A stretch of DNA of 64,000 nt from Streptomyces tendae (GCF_014650435.1 NZ_BMUY01000002.1:124001-188000), one strand, 5' to 3'; positions 17,368 to 25,204 are shown, numbered from the stretch's first letter. The notes: a model not told the origin generated them from the letters alone. Made by a program: numbers and translations.

Positions 17368-18095
17368 GCGCCAAGCCGCCCGTCTTCGGGCCCACCGACA
17401 CCATCCCGGCCGACGAGAACGCCACCCCGCTCGCCGTCGCCGCCATCGCCATCACCGTCACCCGCGAGCAGCTGCGCACCGCACTCGCCGCCGGACACGC
17501 CGAGATGGCCGGCCAGCCCCCGCTCGACGACATCAGCGTCCTCGACGTCCGCCGCGAGATCGAGGGCCACCTCGCCGCCGGCGCCGTCGTCGCCGTCGAC
17601 GACGAGACGCCCACCGTCACCGAGCGGCTCACGCCCGAGTACACCGCCCAACTCGACGCCGCCATCGACCGCGCCTACACCCGGCCCGCCCCGGCCCCGC
17701 GCATCCCGCAGGACCCGCGGTACAGCCAGGGCTCCGTCACCCTCCAGACCCTCGACCACGGCGACGTCACCATCGCCGAGCCCAGCTGGTGCGTCGGCCA
17801 CGACGACGACCACGTCGGCGACTTCGTGGACATCCAGCACCACGGCCCCTCCAGCACCGCCGGTGCCGTCACCGCCCGCTACGGGCACATCCCCGTCCTC
17901 GACACGCACCTCACGCACTTCCCGCACGGCGACAGGCTGCGGGAGATGGCGCCCCTGCTGTCCATCCGTCTCGAGGTCGACGTCACCGTCGTCCCCGAGG
18001 ACGCCCGGCACATCACCCAGGCCCTCCGCATCAGCATCGCCCGCATCGAACGGGCCATCGCAGACCTCGCCCACCTGCGAGGTGAGCAGCGATGA
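17364..18095 (+). CDS. DUF6907-like protein
   Basis: 243 residues. The C-terminal half contains PSWCVGHDDD, then D..QHHGP and a paired-strand segment, the pattern I associate with DUF6907 proteins of Streptomyces phages and plasmids. The Cys and His residues suggest a metal site but no activity is known. The N-terminal 90 residues are variable and alanine-rich. The start overlaps the previous stop (GTGA) and the stop overlaps the start of the Spd-like gene, so these genes are co-translated. Confidence 0.6.
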   Translation: MSAKPPVFGPTDTIPADENATPLAVAAIAITVTREQLRTALAAGHAEMAGQPPLDDISVLDVRREIEGHLAAGAVVAVDDETPTVTERLTPEYTAQLDAAIDRAYTRPAPAPRIPQDPRYSQGSVTLQTLDHGDVTIAEPSWCVGHDDDHVGDFVDIQHHGPSSTAGAVTARYGHIPVLDTHLTHFPHGDRLREMAPLLSIRLEVDVTVVPEDARHITQALRISIARIERAIADLAHLRGEQR

Positions 18096-19249
18096 GCGCC
18101 CTCATCTCCCAGCCGCTCGTCGCGGCCGCCGCGGGCGTCGTCGCCCTGGCGCTCCTGGTCTGGCTGCTGCGGTCGCTGCGGAAGACGCCGGCCGCCGTGG
18201 CGGTCGCCTCTCTCGCCGCGATGGCCTGCACCGCGTACAGCGCCGACACCAGCTGGCGGTTCGCCGAGCACCGCCTCGGCATGGCCTCCGACCTGGAGCG
18301 CGGCGCGATGTTCGCCGCCGCCGAGCTGGCCCTGTTCTCCTGCGCCCTCATGGCCCGCCAGAACCTCCGCTCCCCGCAGGGCACGCCTGGCACGCCCGGC
18401 GTCCTGGTCTGGGTCATCACCGGCGTGCAGGTCATCCCCGCCTACAGCGAGTCCGGGATCGTCGGCGGCACCGTCCGCGCCGTCGTCGGCCCGATCCTCG
18501 CCGCGCTGCTCTGGCACCTCGCCATGGGCATCGAACTCCGGCACGGCCAGCCCGGTGCCGCGTCGCAGTCCCTGCCCGCCCTGATCGCCCGGGAGCTGCG
18601 GGAGCGGCTCCTGTCCCGGCTCGGCCTGGCTGTCCGGGACCGCAGCGCCGAGCAGATCACCCGCGACCGGGCCACCGTCCGCGCCGTCGCCCTCGCCGCG
18701 AAGCTCGCCGACATGAAGCCCGGCGCCCGCGGCCGGGCCCGTACCGCGCGGCGCCTGTCCGTGGCCGTCGGCAAGGCACAGGCGGGCGCGTCCGAGGAGC
18801 AGCGGGCCAAGCTCCTCGACCTGCTCGCCGCCCGCCGGCACGCCGCCGCCCTTGCCACGATCGAGCTGGCGTCACCGTGGGAGGACGCCCCCGAGGACAC
18901 CCAGGACGCCGAGGACGCGCCCGCGTCCCCGTCCGTCCCGCCCTTTCCCCGCCCGGTCCCGCCCGGGGCCCGGCTCCTGCCGATCGTCGCCCGCCCCACG
19001 GCTCCGGCGCCCGACCCGCAGGACGGCCAGGACGCGCCCGAGGACGCCGAGGACCACGAGGATGGGCCCCCGCCCGAGCCGCCCCTGATGACGTCCCGGG
19101 ACGTCGCCGACCACTACGGCATCAAGCCGTCCACGGTCCGCAACTGGGTGGCAGCAGGACACATCCCCGTGCACTCCAAGGACGCGTCCGGCCGGAACCT
19201 CTTCCACCCGAACGACCTGCCCAACTTCCAGGTGGCGGTGCCGGTATGA
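18092..19249 (+). CDS. Multi-pass Spd-like membrane protein with C-terminal MerR/excisionase-type HTH
   Basis: 385 residues. Four to five hydrophobic helices occupy residues about 8-145 (for example VVALALLVWLL, FAAAELALFSCALMA, VGPILAALLWHLAMG). A long helical, basic region and a Pro/Asp-rich linker follow. The C-terminus is a DNA-binding domain, SRDVADHYGIKPSTVRNWVAAGHIP. Topology and neighbours (two more small membrane proteins, NUDIX, TraB-like ATPase) match SpdB-type spread proteins of Streptomyces conjugative elements, which help DNA move between compartments of the mycelium. The HTH fusion is unusual. Homology to Spd proteins is inferred from topology and context. Confidence 0.65.
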   Translation: MSALISQPLVAAAAGVVALALLVWLLRSLRKTPAAVAVASLAAMACTAYSADTSWRFAEHRLGMASDLERGAMFAAAELALFSCALMARQNLRSPQGTPGTPGVLVWVITGVQVIPAYSESGIVGGTVRAVVGPILAALLWHLAMGIELRHGQPGAASQSLPALIARELRERLLSRLGLAVRDRSAEQITRDRATVRAVALAAKLADMKPGARGRARTARRLSVAVGKAQAGASEEQRAKLLDLLAARRHAAALATIELASPWEDAPEDTQDAEDAPASPSVPPFPRPVPPGARLLPIVARPTAPAPDPQDGQDAPEDAEDHEDGPPPEPPLMTSRDVADHYGIKPSTVRNWVAAGHIPVHSKDASGRNLFHPNDLPNFQVAVPV

Positions 19250-19416
19250 AGGCGCTTCTGTTCGGTGCCCTCCTCGGCCTGGCCCTGGTGCTGTGGCCGT
19301 CCACGCTGCAGATCGCCGTCGCCAGCCTGGCGTACCTGCTCGCTCAGCCCCTCGTCCTGTCCTTCGTCCTCGGCGTCCTCGCGCGTCCGGCCCTCGCCCG
19401 GAGGTGGACGCGATGA
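19246..19416 (+). CDS. Small hydrophobic Spd-like membrane protein
   Basis: 56 residues, nearly all hydrophobic, with two predicted helices (LLFGALLGLALVLW and VASLAYLLAQPLVLSFVLGVLA) and a basic C-terminus. ATGA overlaps couple it on both sides. Very small membrane proteins next to an SpdB-like gene are characteristic of spread operons in Streptomyces plasmids; assignment rests on context. Confidence 0.6.
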   Translation: MKALLFGALLGLALVLWPSTLQIAVASLAYLLAQPLVLSFVLGVLARPALARRWTR

Positions 19417-19736
19417 GCGACGCCCTGGAGAAAGCCGAGGCCGCGGTCCGCGAGGCGTCGACCGACACCGCCGCCGTGCAACTGGCGTTCGCCGCCATGG
19501 AGCTGGCCAAGGCCGCGCAGCAGCAGGCGCAGGCCACCCCGCAACACCACCAGTGCGAGCACCCGCACAAGCCGCGGCGATCGGCCGGCGAGTGGATCGG
19601 CATCGCCTGCGCCGTGTGCGTCGGCGGCGTCGGCATCGCCTTCGCCTCCCTCGCCCTGGCCATCCTCGGCGGCACCGCCGCCATCGTCGTCCTGGTCCTG
19701 CGCTCGATGTGGACCGACGCCCGGAAGAGCCGCTGA
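19413..19736 (+). CDS. Spd-like membrane protein with His/Cys stretch
   Basis: 107 residues. A helical N-terminus, then a QHHQCEHPH stretch and a basic PRRSAGEW segment, then two hydrophobic helices and a basic end (LRSMWTDARKSR). I recall the combination SAGxW, a double helix and LRSMW in proteins encoded beside FtsK/TraB genes of Streptomyces integrative conjugative elements. Start coupled to the previous gene (ATGA). Probable role in mycelial spread; not demonstrated. Confidence 0.6.
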   Translation: MSDALEKAEAAVREASTDTAAVQLAFAAMELAKAAQQQAQATPQHHQCEHPHKPRRSAGEWIGIACAVCVGGVGIAFASLALAILGGTAAIVVLVLRSMWTDARKSR

Positions 19737-19810
19737 CGGCTGCCCGATCCGCCCGAGTGTGACGGGCGGTGAGGGGAGCCGGACAGCCCGGCTACCTCAG
19801 GGAGGACACC

Positions 19811-20233
19811 GTGACCGAAACCTTCGAGACCATCCGCTTCACCGCTGACGTCGTCGTCACCACGACCGACGGGTACGTCCTGCTGATCGAGCGGGGGTGG
19901 GACCCGCACAAGGGCCAGTGGGCGCTTCCCGGCGGCCACGTCGACCCCGGCGAGACCAGCCGGCACGCCGCCGCCCGCGAACTCGCCGAAGAGGCCAGCC
20001 TGTACGCCATGCCGGAGGAGCTGGTCCAGGTCGGCGTATTCGACGCCCCCGACCGCGACCCTCGTGGCCGGTACGTCACCGTCGCCTACCGCTTCACCGT
20101 CATCCCCGGTCTGCCCATCGAGGCCGGTGACGACGCGGTCAACGTCCAGTGGTGGCCCCTCGCCGCCCTGCCGCCGCTGGCCTTCGACCACGCCGACATC
20201 ATCGCCGCCGCCCTCACCCGCACGGAGGGCTGA
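19811..20233 (+). CDS. NUDIX hydrolase, possible Pif-like transfer-immunity protein
   Basis: 140 residues with a NUDIX box GGHVDPGETSRHAAARELAEE at about residues 36-56. The final Gly of the consensus is replaced by Ser (EEASL). GTG 19811 has GGGAGGA upstream. In pSAM2 the pif product, a NUDIX-motif protein encoded near the tra/spd genes, prevents redundant transfer between cells that already carry the element. The same gene context here suggests an exclusion role rather than housekeeping nucleotide sanitation. Substrate unknown. Confidence 0.7.
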   Translation: MTETFETIRFTADVVVTTTDGYVLLIERGWDPHKGQWALPGGHVDPGETSRHAAARELAEEASLYAMPEELVQVGVFDAPDRDPRGRYVTVAYRFTVIPGLPIEAGDDAVNVQWWPLAALPPLAFDHADIIAAALTRTEG

Positions 20234-20236
20234 CCC

Positions 20237-20434
20237 ATGGCCGCCCTCGACCTCAACGCCAGCGACTACACCGCCGGTGAGAAGGCCCGCCTGACCTGGC
20301 TGATCGCCCGCATGGCCAAGCGCGGCATCGCCGACGACGGCACCGGCAACGTCGACCAGTCCGGCCTGCAGCGCAAGTTCGACCGCATCCAGGACCAGGC
20401 CCGCAAGCGCAAGCAGCAGGGCCGCAAGAAGTAG
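20237..20434 (+). CDS. Small basic protein (DUF6257-like)
   Basis: 65 residues with a helical middle (AGEKARLTWLIARMAKRGIAD) and a lysine/arginine-rich tail (QARKRKQQGRKK). It resembles a small family, which I believe is DUF6257, often placed just upstream of FtsK/TraB-type genes in Streptomyces mobile elements. It starts three bases after the NUDIX stop and is followed by a strong hairpin. A DNA- or RNA-binding accessory role is a guess. Confidence 0.55.
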   Translation: MAALDLNASDYTAGEKARLTWLIARMAKRGIADDGTGNVDQSGLQRKFDRIQDQARKRKQQGRKK

Positions 20435-20440
20435 CTCGGC

Positions 20441-20484
20441 CCCGGGGACGGCGTCCTACCGCCAAGCAGCCCGCCGTCCCCGGG
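20441..20484. terminator. Strong GC hairpin upstream of the TraB-like gene
   Basis: Perfect 13-base arms CCCGGGGACGGCG (20441-20453) and CGCCGTCCCCGGG (20472-20484) around an 18-base loop. No T-run follows. It separates the Spd/NUDIX genes from the translocase gene and may be a terminator or processing site. Confidence 0.6.
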
Positions 20485-20519
20485 CCTCCGCACCCCAGCA
20501 AGAGGCAGGAAGCCCCAGC

Positions 20520-22643
20520 ATGACCGTTCACCTGATCAAGCCGCCACAGGACGCGCAGGACGCCCCCGCGTCCGGGGCGTCCTCCACCCGTCCCGAACGT
20601 CGCCGCGCCCGGTACCGGCGCATCGCCAAGGCCGCCCTCCAGGACGAGCGCGTGCGTACCGCGGGACGCCTCGCCGTCCGCCACGGCTCCTACATGATCG
20701 GCGGCACGAAGATCGCCGCCCGCCGCATCTGGGACGGCCGCACCGCCTCCCGGTACGAGCGGATGATCCGCGCCGCCGAAGCCGCCGGCCTCATGGACGA
20801 GGTCAAGGAATGGGAGCAGCGCGCCGCCGCCTACCGGGCCGCCCGGCACACCCGCCGCCTCCAGCTCCTCCAGGCCGCCGTACAGCTCCCCAAGGCCCTC
20901 GGCCTCGCCCTCGTCAGCGGCTTCGGCGTCCTGATGCTCCTCGGCATCCTCCTCGCCTGGGGCACCGGCGACCCCCACACCGTCCTCGCCCCCACCGAGG
21001 CCGTCGTCGAACTCGTGCGCTGGGTCGCGTTCCTCGCCGGCGTCGTCTGGGGCCCATTCCTCCTCGCCGCACCCTGGATCGGCCTCGCCGCCGTCTGGAC
21101 CATCGGCCAGCAGCGCCACACCGCACCCCAGTGGGCCCTGCCCGTCCAGGCCCGCGACCTCGGCGCCGCCATCACCCCCTCCACCGTCGTCGTCGCCTTC
21201 CGCGACCTGGGCATCTCCCCACTCCGCAAGGCCATCGACGCTATGGGAGACGCCGGCGCCGCCCTCCTCAGCCCCATCCGCATCGCCGGATGCGGCGTCG
21301 AACTGGACGTTCACCTGCCCACCGGCGTCTCCACCGAGGAGATCCAGGGCCGCCGCCGCAAGCTCGCCGAGAACCTCAACCGGCACGAACACGAGGTGTT
21401 CATCACCATCCCGCCCTCCCCGCGGACCGTCCGCCTGTGGATCGCCGACAGCGGCGCCCTGGACGAGCCCATCGGCCCCTCCCCGCTGCTGCTCGACGAC
21501 GACGCGACCGCCGACTACTACACCGGCTCTGCCCCCTGGGGACAGGACCTGCGCGGCGACGCCGTCGGCGTCAGCGTCTTCCAGCGGCACATCCTCCTCA
21601 CCGGCCTCTCCAACCAGGGCAAGACCGCCTCCCTGCGCGCCCTCGCCCTCTGGCTCGCCTTCGACCCGACCGTGGACTTCTACGTCGCCGACCTCAAGGG
21701 CGTAGGCGACTGGCGCGCCTTCGACGGCCTCGCCCAGCTCCTCATCCAGGGCCCCACCGACGACCACGTCGCTCAGGCCACCGACATGGTCGAGTGGGGC
21801 GTCACCGAGATGCAGACCCGCATCGCCCTGCTGGAAGAGTCCGGCGCCACCGACGGCGTCACCCGCGAGATGGCCCGCACAGACCCCCGCTTCCGGCCCG
21901 TCGTCCTCATCGTCGACGAAGCCCAGGTCGCCTACGGCTGCGGCGCCAAGAGCCCCGACGGACGCCCCTACGGCGGCAGCAGGGCCACCAGCCGCTACTT
22001 CCAGGCCGTCAAGAAGATCCACGACCAGGGCCGCGCCGTGAACGTCACCATCTGGGAAGGCACCCAGGACCCCACCGACGAAAACCTGCCCAAGCGGTCC
22101 CGAGAGGGCAACCACATCCGCGGCTCCCTCGTCCTCGGCACCGAGTCCCAGGCCAAGATGGCCCTCGGCGAGGCCCCCGTCGACGCCGGTGCCGCCCCCC
22201 ACAAGCTGCGCCGAGGCAAGGACCGCGGAACCCTCGTTGTCGCCGGTGAGGGCATCCCCCTGGAAGCCGGCCAGTCCTCCGTCACCGTCCGCACCCACTT
22301 CATCAGCGGCGAGGACGCCCTCGTGCTCACCGAACGCGCCAAGCAGCTGCGCGACGGCGTCGCCACCGTCCACCAGCTCGAAGCCGTCGCCCCCGTCGAC
22401 CACCTCGCCGACCTCGCCGCCGTCGTCGGCCGCGAGAGCCGCGTCCGCACCACCGAGGTCCTTCACCGGCTCAAGACCCGCCGCCACGACGTCTACGAAC
22501 ACTGGACCGGCGCCCGCCTCAAGGCCCTCCTCGCCGAGTGGGACGAGGAGCCCGGCAAGCTCGACGGCTACCCCGTCGTTAAGCTGGAGAGCGTCGAACG
22601 CGCCCTCGAACGGCGCGCGGAACAGCTCGCCGAGGCGCAGTGA
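20520..22643 (+). CDS. TraB/FtsK-type DNA translocase (Streptomyces conjugation type)
   Basis: 707 residues. Two membrane helices lie at about 118-147 and 166-195. A middle domain follows, then a RecA-like FtsK motor with Walker A (LSNQGKTA, about 363-370) and Walker B (VVLIVDEAQ, about 460-468). The last ~100 residues are charged and helical, as in the winged-helix clt-binding domain of TraB. In Streptomyces plasmids a single such protein moves double-stranded DNA between hyphae. A phage packages DNA with terminase, so this gene is not needed for packaging. Repeats directly downstream resemble a clt. Confidence 0.8.
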   Translation: MTVHLIKPPQDAQDAPASGASSTRPERRRARYRRIAKAALQDERVRTAGRLAVRHGSYMIGGTKIAARRIWDGRTASRYERMIRAAEAAGLMDEVKEWEQRAAAYRAARHTRRLQLLQAAVQLPKALGLALVSGFGVLMLLGILLAWGTGDPHTVLAPTEAVVELVRWVAFLAGVVWGPFLLAAPWIGLAAVWTIGQQRHTAPQWALPVQARDLGAAITPSTVVVAFRDLGISPLRKAIDAMGDAGAALLSPIRIAGCGVELDVHLPTGVSTEEIQGRRRKLAENLNRHEHEVFITIPPSPRTVRLWIADSGALDEPIGPSPLLLDDDATADYYTGSAPWGQDLRGDAVGVSVFQRHILLTGLSNQGKTASLRALALWLAFDPTVDFYVADLKGVGDWRAFDGLAQLLIQGPTDDHVAQATDMVEWGVTEMQTRIALLEESGATDGVTREMARTDPRFRPVVLIVDEAQVAYGCGAKSPDGRPYGGSRATSRYFQAVKKIHDQGRAVNVTIWEGTQDPTDENLPKRSREGNHIRGSLVLGTESQAKMALGEAPVDAGAAPHKLRRGKDRGTLVVAGEGIPLEAGQSSVTVRTHFISGEDALVLTERAKQLRDGVATVHQLEAVAPVDHLADLAAVVGRESRVRTTEVLHRLKTRRHDVYEHWTGARLKALLAEWDEEPGKLDGYPVVKLESVERALERRAEQLAEAQ

Positions 22644-22745
22644 CCCGGCAGTGGGCAGTGACTTTCCACTTCGAAGGTCACTGCCCCGCCTCACTGCCCT
22701 TGATCAGCGGAAATGGCGATCAAGTGAGGCAGCGAAGCCGCTACA
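22644..22745. repeat. Repeat cluster downstream of the TraB-like gene (candidate clt or operator)
   Basis: The heptamer GGCAGTG occurs twice in tandem (22647-22660) and in inverse orientation as CACTGCC twice (22679-22685, 22693-22699). GGGCAGTGAC (22653-22662) pairs perfectly with GTCACTGCCC (22677-22686). A second inverted repeat pairs GCCTCACT...TTGATC with GATCAAGTGAGGC, differing only by a 4-base insertion. TraB of pSVH1 recognises short repeats (clt) near its own gene, so this is a natural candidate for the transfer locus. Confidence 0.55.
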
Positions 22746-22821
22746 AGTGCCCTCCTACAAGGCGCTGGAGCGACCTGCCGAACGCCCCACGCAGGCTCAC
22801 TCACTGCGAGAGGATGACCCC

Positions 22822-23265
22822 ATGGACGAACTGGTGCAGTGGCTGCGCGAGCAGCTCGACGACGACGAGCAGACCGCTCAGGCCGCCTCAGCAGGCCCCT
22901 GGTCCACTAGGTGGAACGGCCAGGACCACGAACTCGTTGCGCCCGCCCGCGCCTATCCGATCGCCGAGTGGACCTACGCGATCGCCACCCAGGAGCCGGA
23001 GGCCAGCGCGCATCGCGCCGAGTGCGACACTGCCAACGCCGACCACATCGTCCGGCATGATCCGGCGCGGGTGCTGCGCGAGATCGATGCCAAGCGGAAG
23101 ACCATCGCCCTCTGCGAGCCGCCGCTCGTCGACGTGACCGGCCCCGGCGACACCGAGAAGTCGTTCGTGCCCGGTGAGGGCACTCCCTGGGGTCTGGACG
23201 TCCTCAAGCTGCTCGCGCTCCCCTACGCGGACCGGCCCGGCTACCGCGAGGCGTGGCGGCCGTAG
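22822..23265 (+). CDS. DUF6221-like hypothetical protein
   Basis: 147 residues beginning MDELVQWLREQLDDDEQ, the typical opening of DUF6221 proteins in Streptomyces phages and genomes. It continues with GPWSTRW, a DHIVRHDPARVLREIDAKR helix and a C-terminal YADRPGYREAWRP. GAGAGGA lies upstream of the ATG. Function unknown. It follows the candidate clt and precedes a small HTH gene. Confidence 0.65.
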   Translation: MDELVQWLREQLDDDEQTAQAASAGPWSTRWNGQDHELVAPARAYPIAEWTYAIATQEPEASAHRAECDTANADHIVRHDPARVLREIDAKRKTIALCEPPLVDVTGPGDTEKSFVPGEGTPWGLDVLKLLALPYADRPGYREAWRP

Positions 23266-23282
23266 GACGGCATCATGGGGTC

Positions 23283-23483
23283 ATGGAGTCGCAGATGAGC
23301 CGCCCAGGCCACCTCACCGCCCACCAGACCGCACAGCTCCTCGGCGTCGGCCTGGCCGGCCTCCGCTCCATCGTCCACCGCGGCCAACTCACCCGCTCCG
23401 GCGGCACCCCCCGACAGCCCTGGTACGCCGCCAAAGACGTCGCCGCCCTCGCCGCCCAACGCGCCACCCGAGCCTCCGCTTGA
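23283..23483 (+). CDS. Small excisionase-like helix-turn-helix protein
   Basis: 66 residues: LTAHQTAQLLGVGLAGLRSIVHRGQLTRSGGTPRQPWYAAKDVAALA. This is the MerR/excisionase winged-helix pattern, HTH then a wing ending at a W/Y before a final helix. Such proteins may act as recombination directionality factors, although those of serine integrases are very diverse, or as regulators. ATG 23283 is chosen; ATG 23295 is in frame. It is the last gene before a large terminator. Confidence 0.6.
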   Translation: MESQMSRPGHLTAHQTAQLLGVGLAGLRSIVHRGQLTRSGGTPRQPWYAAKDVAALAAQRATRASA

Positions 23484-23761
23484 CCCCAGGTCAGACAGCG
23501 TGCAACGATCCCGGTGAACACTTGTGCCCGCAGACGGCACCACAGACACACGACGAAGCCCCGACCGCAGGGTTCCCGGTCGGGGCTTCGTCGTGCCTAC
23601 ACGTCCGCGCAGGGCAACCCCCATCGCTCACACCGAGCGGGTTTGCTGCTGGCGCTGCGCCCTGCGCGGACCCCCAACGTCACAGGACAGCCACACCGCT
23701 TCCACACCGCCCCCACACGACGCATGATGCCCAGGCCAGCATCAGCAACCGTGGGGGCCCC
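23484..23761. other. Gene-poor boundary between early and late regions with large inverted repeats
   Basis: No convincing gene. It contains the 19-bp hairpin annotated separately and a second long-range inverted repeat: GTCCGCGCAGGGC (23603-23615) pairs perfectly with GCCCTGCGCGGAC (23659-23671) around 43 bases. Together they could fold into a structured RNA or form a transcription barrier between early/transfer and late functions. Confidence 0.5.
23549..23595. terminator. Perfect 19-bp terminator hairpin
   Basis: Arms CACGACGAAGCCCCGACCG (23549-23567) and CGGTCGGGGCTTCGTCGTG (23577-23595) with a 9-base loop. Such long perfect stems are typical Streptomyces terminators and would act in both directions. 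It ends the early/transfer transcription unit. Confidence 0.8.
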
Positions 23762-24016
23762 ATGAGCAACTACCGCGACGTCCAGACCGCCGTCAGAGTC
23801 GAGAAGCTCCGCATCTGGTTCGCCTGGATCTGCGGCAACGTCATCCTCGTGATCCTCGCCAACGGCACCAAAGACGTCCGCATCCTCAGCGTCGCCACCC
23901 AGGTGCTCCTGGTCGTCGGCTTCCTCGCGCTGACCGTCGCCCTGTTCCGCATGACCGGCGCCCTCAACCGCAAGGCCGCCGCCGCACGCCGCGAGGTCCT
24001 CGGCGACGACGCGTAG
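23762..24016 (+). CDS. Small two-helix membrane protein
   Basis: 84 residues. Two hydrophobic helices (LRIWFAWICGNVILVILA and VATQVLLVVGFLALTVALF) flank a short charged loop, with a basic C-terminus (LNRKAAAARREVLGDD). It is the first gene after the big terminator and lies 12 bases before the HNH gene, which has its own AGGAGG box. No family recognised; a holin-like or superinfection-exclusion function is possible but speculative. Confidence 0.6.
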   Translation: MSNYRDVQTAVRVEKLRIWFAWICGNVILVILANGTKDVRILSVATQVLLVVGFLALTVALFRMTGALNRKAAAARREVLGDDA

Positions 24017-24028
24017 GAGGTGGCGCCC

Positions 24029-24313
24029 GTGGCCAGCAACCCCCGCAACGGGCGCCGCTACCGCCGCCTCGCAGCCTGGCTCCGAGCCCAGCGCCTCCCC
24101 TGCTGGCTGTGCGGCCACAACATCAGCTACGAGCTGGACGCCCGGCACCCGCTGTCCTTCACCCTCGACCACGAGCAGCCCCTGTCCCGCGGCGGCTCCC
24201 TCCTCGACCCGGCCAACGCCCGGCCGGCACACCGCCGCTGCAACAGCAGCCGCGGCAACCGCGAGGGCACCCCGCCTAAGGCAGCACCACAGCGAGCGTC
24301 ACGGAGGTGGTGA
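24029..24313 (+). CDS. HNH endonuclease (packaging-associated)
   Basis: 94 residues with CWLCG at the start of the fold, FTLDHEQPLSRGG, N at ANARPAHRRCN and the closing SSRGNR, a complete HNH/beta-beta-alpha metal finger. In many HK97-type siphophages an HNH nuclease beside the terminase is needed for efficient cos cleavage and packaging. GTG 24029 is eight bases after AGGAGG; GTG 24020 overlaps that box. Confidence 0.85.
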   Translation: MASNPRNGRRYRRLAAWLRAQRLPCWLCGHNISYELDARHPLSFTLDHEQPLSRGGSLLDPANARPAHRRCNSSRGNREGTPPKAAPQRASRRW

Positions 24314-24315
24314 CC

Positions 24316-24516
24316 ATGCAGAGCCTGATGGGTGCAGCAGAGCTACGACGGCTCGCCGACGCGCTCGACCTCCTCAGCGAGACGACCAAGCAGACCGGCG
24401 TCACGCTCTGCGCCTACGGAACCGACAACATCGAGATCGGCGGCATCACGCTCCCCCTCCAGTACGAGGGCGAGGGAGAGAGCATCCGCTACCTGGTCGA
24501 TCTGTCGGGCCGGTGA
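24316..24516 (+). CDS. Small hypothetical protein
   Basis: 66 residues, acidic, with an N-terminal helix (MGAAELRRLADALDLLSETT) and a beta-rich end. GGAGG lies eight bases upstream of ATG 24316; GTG 24310 overlapping the HNH stop is an alternative. No recognised domain. It sits between HNH and kinase genes in the pre-terminase cluster. Confidence 0.55.
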   Translation: MQSLMGAAELRRLADALDLLSETTKQTGVTLCAYGTDNIEIGGITLPLQYEGEGESIRYLVDLSGR

Positions 24517-24520
24517 CACC

Positions 24521-24958
24521 GTGCTGTACGTCATCACCGGCCCGCCGGCCGCGGGCAAGAGCAGCTGGATCGAGTCGCACGCCAAGCCCCAGGACATCGT
24601 GATCGACCTGGACCGCATCACCGTCGCCCTCACCGGCCCAGGCGCACCGCACTGGAACCACGCACCGCTGCAGCAGCGCGTCGCTCAGCGCGCTCGCTAC
24701 GCAGCCATCGACGAGGCGCTGCAGCACCTGCACCAGCTGGACGTGTACCTGATCCACACCATGCCGAGCCCGAAGGCGCTGGCCAAGTACAAGCGGCACA
24801 AGGCCCGCATCGTGGTGGTCGACCCCGGCGAGGCCATCGTCATGCAGCGCATCCAGGCCATGCGGTCCCCTGCCATGGAGAGGGTGGCCACCCGGTGGTA
24901 CCGGGCCCGGCAGGGCAGGCCCCGAGAGGCCATGCCACAGGCGTCGCGGTCCTGGTGA
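24521..24958 (+). CDS. P-loop NTPase, polynucleotide-kinase-like
   Basis: 145 residues. Walker A (TGPPAAGKSSW) lies at residues 5-15, followed by VIDLDRITVAL, the pattern of AAA_33-type small kinases, and an RIVVVDP segment. Small phage kinases of this group can phosphorylate nucleic-acid ends or nucleosides. The tail (about 115-145) is arginine-rich. It is the last gene before a canonical terminator and the terminase operon. Confidence 0.75.
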   Translation: MLYVITGPPAAGKSSWIESHAKPQDIVIDLDRITVALTGPGAPHWNHAPLQQRVAQRARYAAIDEALQHLHQLDVYLIHTMPSPKALAKYKRHKARIVVVDPGEAIVMQRIQAMRSPAMERVATRWYRARQGRPREAMPQASRSW

Positions 24959-25071
24959 CACAGCGTCGCTGAGCGCTGCGAACTCAGCGTGAACAGCGAG
25001 CGCGAGCGCTCCTCGGCGCCGCCCCGATCATGATCAACAGGGGGGAGTGGGTCCAAAGTCCGGCTCTTGGC

Positions 25072-25106
25072 CGGGCGACCCAAAAGCCCTTGTCGCCCGT
25101 TTTTTT
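25072..25106 (+). terminator. Rho-independent terminator before the terminase operon
   Basis: CGGGCGAC (25072-25079) pairs with GTCGCCCG (25092-25099) and is followed by seven Ts (25100-25106). This classical intrinsic terminator is rare in Streptomyces. The surrounding 24959-25204 is otherwise non-coding. It is where a cos site and late promoter would be expected, but I cannot identify either with confidence. Confidence 0.88.
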
Positions 25107-25204
25107 GCGCGGCCCCGATTCAAGATCTACTTCACGCGAACTCAGTTCGACCCATTTAGCGGCGATCACTCAGCGTTACATCACTCTGCGTAAGGGCGGT
25201 GATC

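Noticed and set aside
20253..22694. 813-codon open frame on the minus strand opposite the TraB-like gene
   Set aside because: Glycine/aspartate/valine-rich composition typical of the complement of GC-rich coding DNA; the plus-strand frame has Walker A and B and membrane helices.
24959..25204. Late-promoter/cos site calls
   Set aside because: The region is well placed for both, but I see no sequence that singles out a cos cut site or a specific promoter, so only the terminator is reported.
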